Source: Chlorobiaceae bacterium (GTDB lineage Bacteria > Bacteroidota > Chlorobiia > Chlorobiales > Chlorobiaceae). Taken from it: 64,000 nt of DNA. Shown here one piece after another: positions 10,423 to 18,438 of this stretch. Location: contig JAAXXY010000010.1 of the NCBI GenBank assembly GCA_013334225.1, positions 1 to 64,000 of the forward strand. The letters are read 5' to 3'. The first letter of the stretch is position 1. Every line of letters begins with the position of its first letter. The notes under the pieces are model-generated. The model was not told the origin of the DNA. It did not search any database and saw only the letters and a program-made list of their open reading frames with translations. The position numbers and the translations under genes were made by a program.

Positions 10423-11622
10423 TCAGGAAAATCCTTCTCTCTCTTCCAGCTTTTTCAGGGTATGCCTGACTATGACGATTTCCTCGTTCGTTTCCATTAC
10501 CCGCACCGTAACGCCTGCTCCGCCTTCCGAAATCATTGGTGCGGAAACACGATTTCGCCCCGGGTCGATTGTGATACCGAGGAAATCCAGCCCCTCGCAT
10601 ATCCGGGCCCGGATTTCCGGGGAGTTAGCGCCGATCCCTCCGGAAAACACAATGGTATCGATACCACCCATCGCTGCCGCATAGGAACCGACACATTGCT
10701 TGGCCCTGTAACAGAACATTTCAACAGCTTCCCTGGCTTTAAGGTTCTCCGATGCCTTTGCAAGCAATACCTGCATGTCATCGCTGATGCCGGAAATCCC
10801 GAGCAGGCCGGAACGCAGGTTCACCATCTCCTTGATTTCGCCGGGCGACATCCTGTCGCGCAACAGCAGGAAAAGGATAACGCCGGGATCGAGATCGCCG
10901 GTTCGGGTGCTCATGACAAGGCCGCCTGCAGGGGAAAACCCCATGCTCGTATCGATACTTTTCCCCTCTTTCACGGCAGCCATGCTTGCCCCGTGGCCGA
11001 GGTGCGCAAGGATTACTTTTCCCATGGCAGCCTCGCGTCCTGCCTGACGTTCCAGTTCGCTCATCAGGTATTCGTAGGAAAGGCCGTGAAAGCCATACCG
11101 GAGCACGCCCTGCGTCCTCACCTCTTCGGGCAGCGGATAGAAACGGGCGAACGAGGGCATCACGGAATGGAACGATGTATCGAAGCAGGCCACCTGGGGC
11201 GTGCCGGGAAGAACTTCCCATACATGCCGCACGGCACCGAGGGCCGGGGGCAGATGCTCCGGGGCATAGAGAGAAAGCTCTCCGAGGGAGAGGAGTATTT
11301 CCGGTGACAGGATGACGGGAGCGGAATATGCCGGACCGCCATGCACGATGCGGTGCCCGACGGCATCCGGTTTTTCGGCTTTTTGCGACAGAAGCCATGA
11401 AAAAACATGCTCGCATGCATTTTCGTGGTCTTCATGGGAAGCGCTTTCGTCTGCGAGCACCCCGCCGCTTCCGTTCCTGACTGCAAACCTGCCGCCATCC
11501 CTGCCGATCCGGTCGTGCGAACCGGTCAACAGAAGTTTTTCCTCCGCACCGATTTCATACAGCGAAAACTTGATGCTCGAAGAACCAGTGTTGAGCGCCA
11601 GTATTTTTTTCGTCGGTTTCAT
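10423..11622 (-). CDS. ackA: Acetate kinase
   Basis: 399 residues, starting at MKPTKKILALNTGSSSIKF (ATG at 11622). The open frame extends 37 codons upstream, but that part is not conserved-looking. ASKHA-fold signatures: LNTGSSS near the N-terminus, AVGHRIVHGGP, FDTSFH, GHLGHGASMAAV, DTSMGFSPAGG, and FSGGIGANSPEIR near the C-terminus. It interconverts acetyl phosphate plus ADP with acetate plus ATP. First gene of the operon with xfp and corA. No clear Shine-Dalgarno sequence precedes the ATG. Confidence 0.96.
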   Translation of the reverse strand: MKPTKKILALNTGSSSIKFSLYEIGAEEKLLLTGSHDRIGRDGGRFAVRNGSGGVLADESASHEDHENACEHVFSWLLSQKAEKPDAVGHRIVHGGPAYSAPVILSPEILLSLGELSLYAPEHLPPALGAVRHVWEVLPGTPQVACFDTSFHSVMPSFARFYPLPEEVRTQGVLRYGFHGLSYEYLMSELERQAGREAAMGKVILAHLGHGASMAAVKEGKSIDTSMGFSPAGGLVMSTRTGDLDPGVILFLLLRDRMSPGEIKEMVNLRSGLLGISGISDDMQVLLAKASENLKAREAVEMFCYRAKQCVGSYAAAMGGIDTIVFSGGIGANSPEIRARICEGLDFLGITIDPGRNRVSAPMISEGGAGVTVRVMETNEEIVIVRHTLKKLEEREGFS

Positions 11623-11729
11623 TACATTGTATCGATTTCTGAAGTACAAATCAGCGCTGTACGGTAGGATTACATTGACGTTAAATCCAAAAAAGAAAAC
11701 AATAAGCTCAAACAAATCATTCGTATGCC

Positions 11730-11918
11730 TCACGCCATGATCATGTCAAGCTTCTCTTTCCGCTTTTTCCAGTCGGGTGTTATCTGATCAAGGAGGTGGT
11801 AGAAATTTTTACCATGATGATGGTGTACAGCATGACAAAGCTCATGAAAAAGTTCATAGCTCTTGCAATCTTTAGGAGCTTTATTGATTTCGATGATTAT
11901 GGACAGCGTTCCTTTAGC
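11730..11918 (-). pseudogene. C-terminal remnant of a YgjP-type (M48-like) metallopeptidase
   Basis: About 62 sense codons ending in TGA at 11730-11732 encode a recognisable metallopeptidase tail: ...YELFHELCHAVHHHHGKNFY then HLLDQITPDWKKRKEKLD. This is the HExxH zinc motif (here HELCH) with the downstream H and the MPDWxxRKxxL tail characteristic of YgjP/DUF45 hydrolases. Upstream in the same frame lies the TAA stop of the hotdog gene (11919-11921). No start codon precedes the motif, and the N-terminal two thirds of the family is missing. It is best read as a truncated pseudogene. Confidence 0.7.
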
Positions 11919-12956
11919 TTACCCAGCGATACCTGCAGGATGAGCTTCGCGAGGGATCAGAATGTAATTCAAACAATCAGCGCCATAGACTTCCCGTCCT
12001 TCACAATAAACCGAGCCACTGACTTGCGCCATGTTCAACAGCCGCTTGCTTGAAAATTTGTCAATCCTTGCATGAACAATGATATTGTCGGACTGGAAAT
12101 ACGATCGCGTGTCATACCAGATTCCGTAAGCGCTTGAAACCTCGGGAATGAAATCGGAAAAAGGTAGAGCCTGCGCGCAAAGAACCATACCCGATTGCGC
12201 TAAAGCTCGCGACAGGTGCATAGGTCCTAATAACGTATTCAGACCAAGATGGCCATTTTTCATTTTTTGCAGAACAGAAGCTTGAGCAAGTATATTTGCA
12301 TTTCCGTTATTTTCACTTGAAATGTGTACAGAATCAAGTATCAAGAATGGAGGCGTTTGAGGAATAAGTTTCATGATTTCCAGACGATCGAGCCCGGAAA
12401 CAGCATGCTCCTTTTTTGCCTTTTTATTCTCTGATATTATCGAATTGAAATCATTATCTGATATAAAATCATAACTCCAACCCTCTATTGTAGCATATGG
12501 GCTGGGTTTTGAATCCAGATAAAATATCGTTCTGGTTTCACTATTATGATTGGAGACCCATATCCAACATGGTTCGGCGGAATCGTATCTCTCGATACTC
12601 CCCCCTTTCAATTTTGTAATCCGATTCAATAGAGGAATACCGCCAGACATATCAGATCTCGATAAGCTTGTGAACAGAGCTGCAGCCTGATCCATAGATC
12701 GTCCTATTTCAGTCAGCGGTAACGAAGGAAAACCAGGATAATGGCCTGAACAATCACTTTCCGGGAAAGAGGCTCTTGCAAATAAAAATGATTCCGAAGA
12801 ATTCGTTCGGCCATAGATTGCATGAGTTAAGACAAGATAAGGCTGTCCATGCCTTATTATTGATGATATCTCGGGTTCATTGTATAATCGACAGTTATTT
12901 CGAGTAACAGGACAGCACAGGCCTGTTGCTTTTTCAATCATTTCATTAATTTGCAT
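11919..12956 (-). CDS. Double-hotdog FabZ/FabA-like protein, catalytic Glu lost
   Basis: 345 residues made of two hotdog-like halves. Half one (about 30-175) has GHYPGFPSLPLTEIGRSMDQ, aligning by eye with the FabZ GHFPxxPVMPGVLxxEAxAQ block. Half two (about 190-345) has IMKLIPQTPPFLILDSV and GHLGLNTLLGPMHLSRALAQ. The histidine is kept in both (H72, H236), but the Glu position is Arg in both (R86, R250). Dehydratase activity is therefore doubtful; an acyl-ACP or acyl-CoA binding or thioesterase-like role is possible. It stands alone, AT-rich upstream, followed in frame by the metallopeptidase remnant. Family assignment is moderate; function unknown. Confidence 0.6.
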   Translation of the reverse strand: MQINEMIEKATGLCCPVTRNNCRLYNEPEISSIIRHGQPYLVLTHAIYGRTNSSESFLFARASFPESDCSGHYPGFPSLPLTEIGRSMDQAAALFTSLSRSDMSGGIPLLNRITKLKGGSIERYDSAEPCWIWVSNHNSETRTIFYLDSKPSPYATIEGWSYDFISDNDFNSIISENKKAKKEHAVSGLDRLEIMKLIPQTPPFLILDSVHISSENNGNANILAQASVLQKMKNGHLGLNTLLGPMHLSRALAQSGMVLCAQALPFSDFIPEVSSAYGIWYDTRSYFQSDNIIVHARIDKFSSKRLLNMAQVSGSVYCEGREVYGADCLNYILIPREAHPAGIAG

Positions 12957-13288
12957 CAGAAATAAAAGAAATATTATTTAGGGGGATGAATGTGACTGGA
13001 CCTCTAACGTAAAATATAGAGACAAAAAAATCTCACACCTTAAAATTAGAGAAAAATAATGATCATTTATGGTTTATTTCACTGAAAATGAAAAGAGAAT
13101 TTGTTACATCAGCAATCAAGCAATTTCGCCAATAAAAACGATAAGCAATTATAGATCATAGAGTTATAATCACTTACAACGTTATCCCCCAATAACAATC
13201 CCCTGTTCATTTCTTTATGCTTCATTATATTATATATCTGATATCACAGCAAGCAAATATCTTTTAAACACATAACAGAGGTTCAAAA
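12957..13288. other. AT-rich divergent intergenic region
   Basis: About 330 bp between the divergent hotdog and DUF3592 genes. Noticeably A/T-rich, with no coding frame, RNA gene or clear repeat. It must hold promoters for both genes, but no -35/-10 pair stands out. AGAGG sits 8 nt ahead of the GTG at 13289. Confidence 0.4.
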
Positions 13289-14008
13289 GTGAAAGCTGCC
13301 GGCATCATAAAATATATTCTTCTGCTCATGGGCGCAGGAATTCTCACCTATGCGGCAATAAACTGGCAGGAAACCCGATCGTTCATTGCAAAAGCTGAAA
13401 AGACGAAGGGAACCGTCGTGAAGATGGTTCATGGCCGATCGAAAAAATCGAAGGCTCTGCGGCCGGTTGTGCATTTCACCGACCGTTCAGGCAAGAGTAT
13501 TGTTTTCATATCTCAAACAGGCAGTGATCCGCCTGCCTTCGTAAAAGGTGAAACCGTAAACATTTTCTACAAGCCGGAAAAACCTGAAAACGCCAAAATC
13601 GATTCTGTTTTCGAGCTTTGGGGCATAACCATTCTTTCAGGCATCACGGGAGGCATATTTTTCCTTGCAGGGGGCGGTATGTTCGTCATTCCGATGATGA
13701 AAAAGCGGCAGGAAAACTATCTGAAACAAAACGGAACCCCCATTGAAACCCGTCTTCATGCCGTTATACACAGGACTTCGGTAAGGATTGGGGGAAAAAG
13801 CCCGTACCAGATCCTCTCCGAATGGGTAAATCCTGCAAACGGCAAATTGCATGTTTTCAAAAGCAGGAATATCTGGTACGACCCGTCACTCATGATCATG
13901 ACTGAAAAGATCAGGGTGTTCATCAAAAAGAACGATCCGAAAAAATATGCTGTAGACCTCTCTTTCCTGCCGGATAAACCCGATCAGGATATGGACCATA
14001 ACCATTAG
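13289..14008 (+). CDS. DUF3592 domain membrane protein
   Basis: 239 residues from a GTG start with AGAGG 8 nt upstream. One N-terminal membrane helix (about 7-25), then an extracytoplasmic beta-rich segment (about 35-105: GTVVKMVHGRSK..RPVVHF..FVKGETVNIFYKPEKPENA) typical of DUF3592. A second membrane helix follows (about 110-135), then a further beta-rich soluble domain. The family has no known reaction. The 3' end overlaps the convergent Mut7-C gene by 4 bp. Confidence 0.75.
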   Translation: MKAAGIIKYILLLMGAGILTYAAINWQETRSFIAKAEKTKGTVVKMVHGRSKKSKALRPVVHFTDRSGKSIVFISQTGSDPPAFVKGETVNIFYKPEKPENAKIDSVFELWGITILSGITGGIFFLAGGGMFVIPMMKKRQENYLKQNGTPIETRLHAVIHRTSVRIGGKSPYQILSEWVNPANGKLHVFKSRNIWYDPSLMIMTEKIRVFIKKNDPKKYAVDLSFLPDKPDQDMDHNH

Positions 14009-14754
14009 GATGCGCAAGTTTCAGAAAGACGGCGGATAAGCTCGATGAGACGAGGGAAATGTGATCCTTCCCAGAAAATCTTCCCGCAGCCAGCACACCG
14101 GGCAAAACGCTGGAAATACAAACGGGTTTTCGGTTCGAGCTCTGCATCGATTTCTGCTTTCGTTACGCCATGCAGCTCTCCGTTGCAGGATGCGCAGCGG
14201 GTAAATGGTTTCAGTTCATCGAGCAGCCTGTACCGGCGGATCACCTCCGCCACCTGCTCCAGATGATCGGATGATTTCACAAGGTACCCGTAACGGACGC
14301 TGTTGTGCATCAGCAGATACCTGTCGCGGGTCAGCAGAACGCGCCCTTCGATGCGGTTGATATCCGCAAGCTCTTCATCGCTGTAATCGTTGCGGTAGCT
14401 GACATCGAAGCCGAGGATGCGCATTTTCCCTGCCATTTTGCCGAGATGCACATCGGCTACGAATTGAGCACGGGGTAGAATCCTTTCCTGGAGGTGCTGC
14501 GCACCGGGAATGACAAGGTTTTCAAGAAACGGATAAACACAGATCCGGTCCCCGTCTTCGATATGGCAGCTGAAATCGCATGACCTGCCGTTGAGGGTTA
14601 TGATATCGACTTCTGTATGGGGCACTCCGAATGATTCGATGATATCCTTTACCGTTGTCCGGTGTTCAAGGCTTTTCGAAAGCATCGCGCCCCGCAGATC
14701 TTTGCGCAGGAAAACCTGCAGCTGCTCATGAAATGCCGTGAAAACAGTGATCAT
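14005..14754 (-). CDS. ThiS-like / Mut7-C RNase domain protein
   Basis: 249 residues. The N-terminal about 90 residues form a ubiquitin/ThiS-like beta-grasp (KDIIESFGVPHTEVDIITLNG..DGDRICVYP). The C-terminal part is a Mut7-C PIN-like nuclease domain (FVADVHLGKMAGKMRILGFD, GRVLLTRDRYLL), ending with a zinc ribbon of two CxxC pairs (CASC, CAGC). The aspartates in ADVHLG and TRDR match acidic residues of the PIN-type active site. It is predicted to be an RNase; substrates are not known for this architecture. Confidence 0.85.
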   Translation of the reverse strand: MITVFTAFHEQLQVFLRKDLRGAMLSKSLEHRTTVKDIIESFGVPHTEVDIITLNGRSCDFSCHIEDGDRICVYPFLENLVIPGAQHLQERILPRAQFVADVHLGKMAGKMRILGFDVSYRNDYSDEELADINRIEGRVLLTRDRYLLMHNSVRYGYLVKSSDHLEQVAEVIRRYRLLDELKPFTRCASCNGELHGVTKAEIDAELEPKTRLYFQRFARCAGCGKIFWEGSHFPRLIELIRRLSETCAS

Positions 14755-14916
14755 GGATGCAATTGCTTGACATTCATCAGGACATCTTTATTCTATAACA
14801 GAATTTTATGATGACAAATAACCGCCGTAGGTGTTGTATTGCACCCCAACCGACTTTTTCAGGATAATTCCAAAGAACAAGGTTTCGTTAAAGAACCGTC
14901 CGTCAGGAATCCGGGA

Positions 14917-15756
14917 TCAGCTGATCCGGGGCTTCCCTTTCAATTCAGCGGCAATGACGATCCTGCCTATCGAGTGAACAAGGCCGGGGACAAGGCGGTA
15001 AACCAAGGCAATAAAGCCGGCCCTTGCAGGCACTATGATGAGGGCATGGTTTTTCTCGACTCCCGCGAGCGCATCGCAGGCAACTTTCCCTGGCTCGACA
15101 GAAGGACCGGTCAGCCTTTCAAGATATCGACGCACATTCGGGCGCCACGGGACACGTTCCAGATCGGCTGGGGCATGGGCATCGAGCATGGGCGTGTTGA
15201 CGGCTGACGGACATACCGCACTCACCCTTACCCCATACCTTGCCTCTTCGAACCGCAGGCTTGTGCTTAAACCTACAACGGCATGTTTCGTCATGGCATA
15301 GGAGGAAAGAAGAGGTGCCGGTGCAATGCCGGCAAGTGATGCGGTATTGACGATATGGCCGCTCCGCTGTCTAACCATGACGGGATAGGCCGCAAGCGTG
15401 CCATGCACAACACCACGAATGTTCACGTCGATGATCCGGTCGAAATGATCGGTACCGAGGTCACATACCTCCCCGGGCATGATTATACCGGCATTGTTGA
15501 ACATATAATCGAGACTGCCCGACTCTTTTGCGATTCCTTCCACAAGATCACGAACCGCCGCCGCATCACGTACATCGAGCTTCTGCCATCGGGCTTTCGG
15601 TCCAAGCTCCATTGCTGCCCGTTCCAGAGCGGCTGTATCGATATCGGTAAGCCAAACATGCGCACCTCTTGAAATCAGTTCCTTCGACAGGGCAAAGCCG
15701 ATACCTGACGCCGCCCCTGTCACAAGTGCGCACCTTTCTCTCCAGTATCCTTCCAT
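14917..15756 (-). CDS. Short-chain dehydrogenase/reductase
   Basis: About 279 residues from MEGYWRERCALVTGAASGIG; a longer in-frame reading to 15828 adds a non-homologous hydrophobic stretch. Rossmann motif TGAASGIG near residue 15, NNAG at about 90, and catalytic Ser plus SSYAMTKHAVVG (YxxxK) at about 155. The cofactor is NAD(P)(H); the acidic residue after beta-2 (LTDIDT) favours NAD(H). A C-terminal hydrophobic segment (HALIIVPARAGFIALVYRLV) suggests membrane association, as in the SDRs acting on lipophilic substrates. The substrate cannot be named. Confidence 0.88.
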   Translation of the reverse strand: MEGYWRERCALVTGAASGIGFALSKELISRGAHVWLTDIDTAALERAAMELGPKARWQKLDVRDAAAVRDLVEGIAKESGSLDYMFNNAGIIMPGEVCDLGTDHFDRIIDVNIRGVVHGTLAAYPVMVRQRSGHIVNTASLAGIAPAPLLSSYAMTKHAVVGLSTSLRFEEARYGVRVSAVCPSAVNTPMLDAHAPADLERVPWRPNVRRYLERLTGPSVEPGKVACDALAGVEKNHALIIVPARAGFIALVYRLVPGLVHSIGRIVIAAELKGKPRIS

Positions 15757-15950
15757 AGTCCGTTCTGTCTTGATGAATCGAGGGAGGAGGGTGGAAAAAA
15801 TCAACCACCATTTAATTAAATATATCACAAATCCGTATCACTAACACTCGCGCCTCTTCGATATACTTTTTCAAGAATTGTTGCTGCTGAGCGGAAAAAA
15901 AACTTAGATATGGAAAACGATCCGGCAAGACACAATCCCTGAACAGGTTC

Positions 15951-16586
15951 ATGCAGGCAAAAGAACATTGGGAAAAAATTTATTCCGAAAAAGCTCCGGA
16001 TTCCCTGAGCTGGTTTCAGGAACAAGCCGGTCCCTCCCTGAGACTGACAAGAGAAGCTGCCGCTTCGGAATCATCCGCAATCATCGATGCCGGCGGGGGT
16101 GCATCCGCGCTTGTGCATGACCTCTCGCATGAGGGCTGCACCAACCTTACGGTGCTCGACCTGTCGGGTTCGGCCCTCGAAGCGGCAAAAGCACAAGCTG
16201 GTAGTGCTGCGGAAAAGATTCACTGGATCGAAAGCGATGTGCTCACCTGCAGACTGCCCGAAAAATCGTTCGATATCTGGCATGACCGGGCGGTTTTTCA
16301 TTTCCTTTCCAGTGAAACGGACTGTATTGCCTATCGGGAAAAGGTGTTTGGAGCACTGAAACCAGGCGGATATCTGATCATGGCGGTCTTTGCCGAAGAC
16401 GGACCGGAAAAATGCAGCGGGCTTCCTGTCGTGCGTTATTCTCCGGAACGATTGTCGGAAGCTCTCGGAAAGTCATTCACCCTGCTTCATCACGAGGATG
16501 ATTTCCACCGGACGCCGTCAGGGAACGTTCAGCATTTCATTTTCTGCACCTTCCAGCTGACCACTTTACCCGATTACAGCCGGTGA
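15951..16586 (+). CDS. Class I SAM-dependent methyltransferase
   Basis: 211 residues. The N-terminus (HWEKIYSEKAPDSLSWFQ) is typical of a family of small methyltransferases beginning EHWExxYxxKxxxxVSWFQ. Motif I is IIDAGGGASALV at about 45, motif II LTVLDLSGSALEAAK at about 72, and a later block is FDIWHDRAVFHFL at about 105. It is a cytoplasmic SAM-dependent enzyme; the methyl acceptor is unknown. Separate transcription unit; the next gene starts 160 bp on. Confidence 0.88.
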   Translation: MQAKEHWEKIYSEKAPDSLSWFQEQAGPSLRLTREAAASESSAIIDAGGGASALVHDLSHEGCTNLTVLDLSGSALEAAKAQAGSAAEKIHWIESDVLTCRLPEKSFDIWHDRAVFHFLSSETDCIAYREKVFGALKPGGYLIMAVFAEDGPEKCSGLPVVRYSPERLSEALGKSFTLLHHEDDFHRTPSGNVQHFIFCTFQLTTLPDYSR

Positions 16587-16745
16587 AAATTCCTGGATAC
16601 CTTGTATGAGAAAAATATTTAACGTTACAATCCTCCCCGGAAAAGTTTTTCTGCTGTATTTTTTGTATTATTGAAGCGTTCCCCCCTTGCCACGTATGAA
16701 AAACAATATCGAATAACGAAAAGCTTATGCAAGGATTACCGGATC

Positions 16746-17606
16746 ATGCTGAAAACATTGATTGTCTATTTTTCCCAGGGAGGAACTACTGCTAAGGTTG
16801 CAGAATCGATTGCCGCCGGGCTCCGCAACGCGGGACAGAAAGTCCAGCTCCACAATATCAGGGATGGCGCTCCGAGGGATATCGAAGCTTATGACGCCAT
16901 TGGCATTGGCTCTCCAGCCTATTATTTCAGGCCGGCTTTCAACATAACGGAGTATATCAGAAGCCTCGGCGACCTTCATGGCATGCAGGTCTTCGTTTTC
17001 ACCCTCTACGGCACTTACCCCGGTGCAACGGGCAACGATATCCGCAAGACACTCTCTTTTGCGGGGGCGGAGGAAATCGGTTATTTCAAGTGCAGAGGTG
17101 CCGATTTTTTCAATGGCTACCTCAGGGAGGGATACCTTTTTTCCGCCGACAACCCTTCGGCAGATGAACTCAGGCAGGCGGAAAGGTTCGGGAAAACAGT
17201 TGCCGGGATCATGTCCGGCAGAGCGTACATGCCTCCTCCCGAAGATCCCGAACTGCCGCTGATGTACCGTGTCGAAAGGCTGCTGTCGAGCCGATGGATT
17301 GTAAACCGCATTTACTGCAGGCTCTTCAGCGTCAAACGGGATAGGTGCACGGCATGCAACATCTGCGTGCAGACCTGCCCTACACAGAATATCTCGGTCG
17401 ATTCTTCGGGCCGCCCGGTATGGAAGAAAAACTGCCTGCTCTGCGTATGCTGTGAAATGAAGTGCCCGGAAGAGGCAATCACTTCACCGTTAAGCTGGCC
17501 CATCTTCTATCCGGCCATCCTGTACAACGTGAACCGGGCATCGAACGATCCTTCCATATCTCACGTCAAGGTCAGGATATCCAGGGGAGAAACCTCAAGA
17601 GTGTAA
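16746..17606 (+). CDS. EFR1-type flavodoxin-ferredoxin protein
   Basis: 286 residues from MLKTLIVYFSQGGTT; the frame extends 25 codons upstream without homology. The N-terminal about 165 residues are a flavodoxin fold with the FMN-phosphate loop SQGGTTAK and GSPAYYFRP. The C-terminal domain has two CxxCxxCxxxCP clusters (CTACNICVQTCP and CLLCVCCEMKCP), binding two [4Fe-4S] centres. It should pass electrons between FMN and iron-sulfur clusters in the cytoplasm. In an anaerobic phototroph with much reduced ferredoxin this is a plausible electron distributor; the partner enzyme is unknown. Confidence 0.9.
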   Translation: MLKTLIVYFSQGGTTAKVAESIAAGLRNAGQKVQLHNIRDGAPRDIEAYDAIGIGSPAYYFRPAFNITEYIRSLGDLHGMQVFVFTLYGTYPGATGNDIRKTLSFAGAEEIGYFKCRGADFFNGYLREGYLFSADNPSADELRQAERFGKTVAGIMSGRAYMPPPEDPELPLMYRVERLLSSRWIVNRIYCRLFSVKRDRCTACNICVQTCPTQNISVDSSGRPVWKKNCLLCVCCEMKCPEEAITSPLSWPIFYPAILYNVNRASNDPSISHVKVRISRGETSRV

Positions 17607-17630
17607 ATAAAGCCTGTCCTGCCTGCAAAA

Positions 17631-18239
17631 TCACGAGAAAGGCTGGCGGACGATGGTTTTCCATCTCTCCGGCGCTGCCCGCCGGATATCGCTCAGGTAA
17701 ATTTCATGATGCCTGCCGCTCCTTGTGCCGATGGAATCGATGAACCTGTGCACTTTTTCGATTGCCGGCCCTTCTTCGGTAAACGGACCGATATGCATGA
17801 TCTGCGCGCACCTGCCTTCAAAGAAGCGCTCGAAACGAACCAGGGAAAGCGCTGCCGGGTTTTTCTTTTTTCCGACTTCGGCAATTGATTGTTCGATACG
17901 GTCCGATGTGACAAAATCCGGCTGCATGATCATCACGGTCCATTTCCACTTCGATTTGTCCCCGTCCGAAAAACTCGACATATCGTCAGCCCACCAGAGC
18001 GCTTCGAGCGGCATGACACCATAATCGATGGCTTCAGGACCGTTGCGGAGCATGAATTTCACGGTATACGCTACTGCGAACAAAGCTTCGATCGCTTCAG
18101 CGAACGTTTGTGAGGTATTCGGGTCACCCTCCCCGTCAACCATGAGGTAAGCCATTTCCGCTATATCAACCAGCACTGCCTCTTTGGAAGGAGCATGGTA
18201 AAGATATCGCAGCTCTTTTTTCAAATCTCTTTTTGTCAT
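17631..18239 (-). CDS. GyrI-like small-molecule-binding domain protein
   Basis: 202 residues, matching the standalone GyrI-like proteins that begin KKELKxLYxP and carry YLMVDGEGDPN, MPLEALWW and WTVMIMQPDFV. The fold is predicted as a duplicated SHS2 module with a ligand pocket; W and E residues in EALWW are characteristic. There is no DNA-binding domain. Some family members hydrolyse or bind xenobiotics; the role here is unknown. Tail-to-tail with the EFR1 gene. Confidence 0.8.
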   Translation of the reverse strand: MTKRDLKKELRYLYHAPSKEAVLVDIAEMAYLMVDGEGDPNTSQTFAEAIEALFAVAYTVKFMLRNGPEAIDYGVMPLEALWWADDMSSFSDGDKSKWKWTVMIMQPDFVTSDRIEQSIAEVGKKKNPAALSLVRFERFFEGRCAQIMHIGPFTEEGPAIEKVHRFIDSIGTRSGRHHEIYLSDIRRAAPERWKTIVRQPFS

Positions 18240-18438
18240 AGGAGTTTCCGGATTTCTTTAAAATTGCCGAACCGTTTCCCTTGTTTCAGGATTTTTACCA
18301 TATTTGAAAATACAAATAAATTACCTGTTCTGTCTCGAAGAGAACTGAAGTAAAGAAGAAAGACCGGAGCGCACCTTACGGTTTTCGTTCTTTATATGTA
18401 TCTTTTTACAGCCTGTGAAAACCTTCACCCTCGAGATC

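Noticed and set aside
11796..12053. 85-residue plus-strand ORF over the metallopeptidase remnant
   Set aside because: The opposite strand carries the HELCH metallopeptidase motif and the hotdog C-terminus, so this frame is by chance.
18240..18438. Purine riboswitch before the NCS2 permease
   Set aside because: The expected three-helix core with its conserved loop bases was not found; only a weak local inverted repeat is present.
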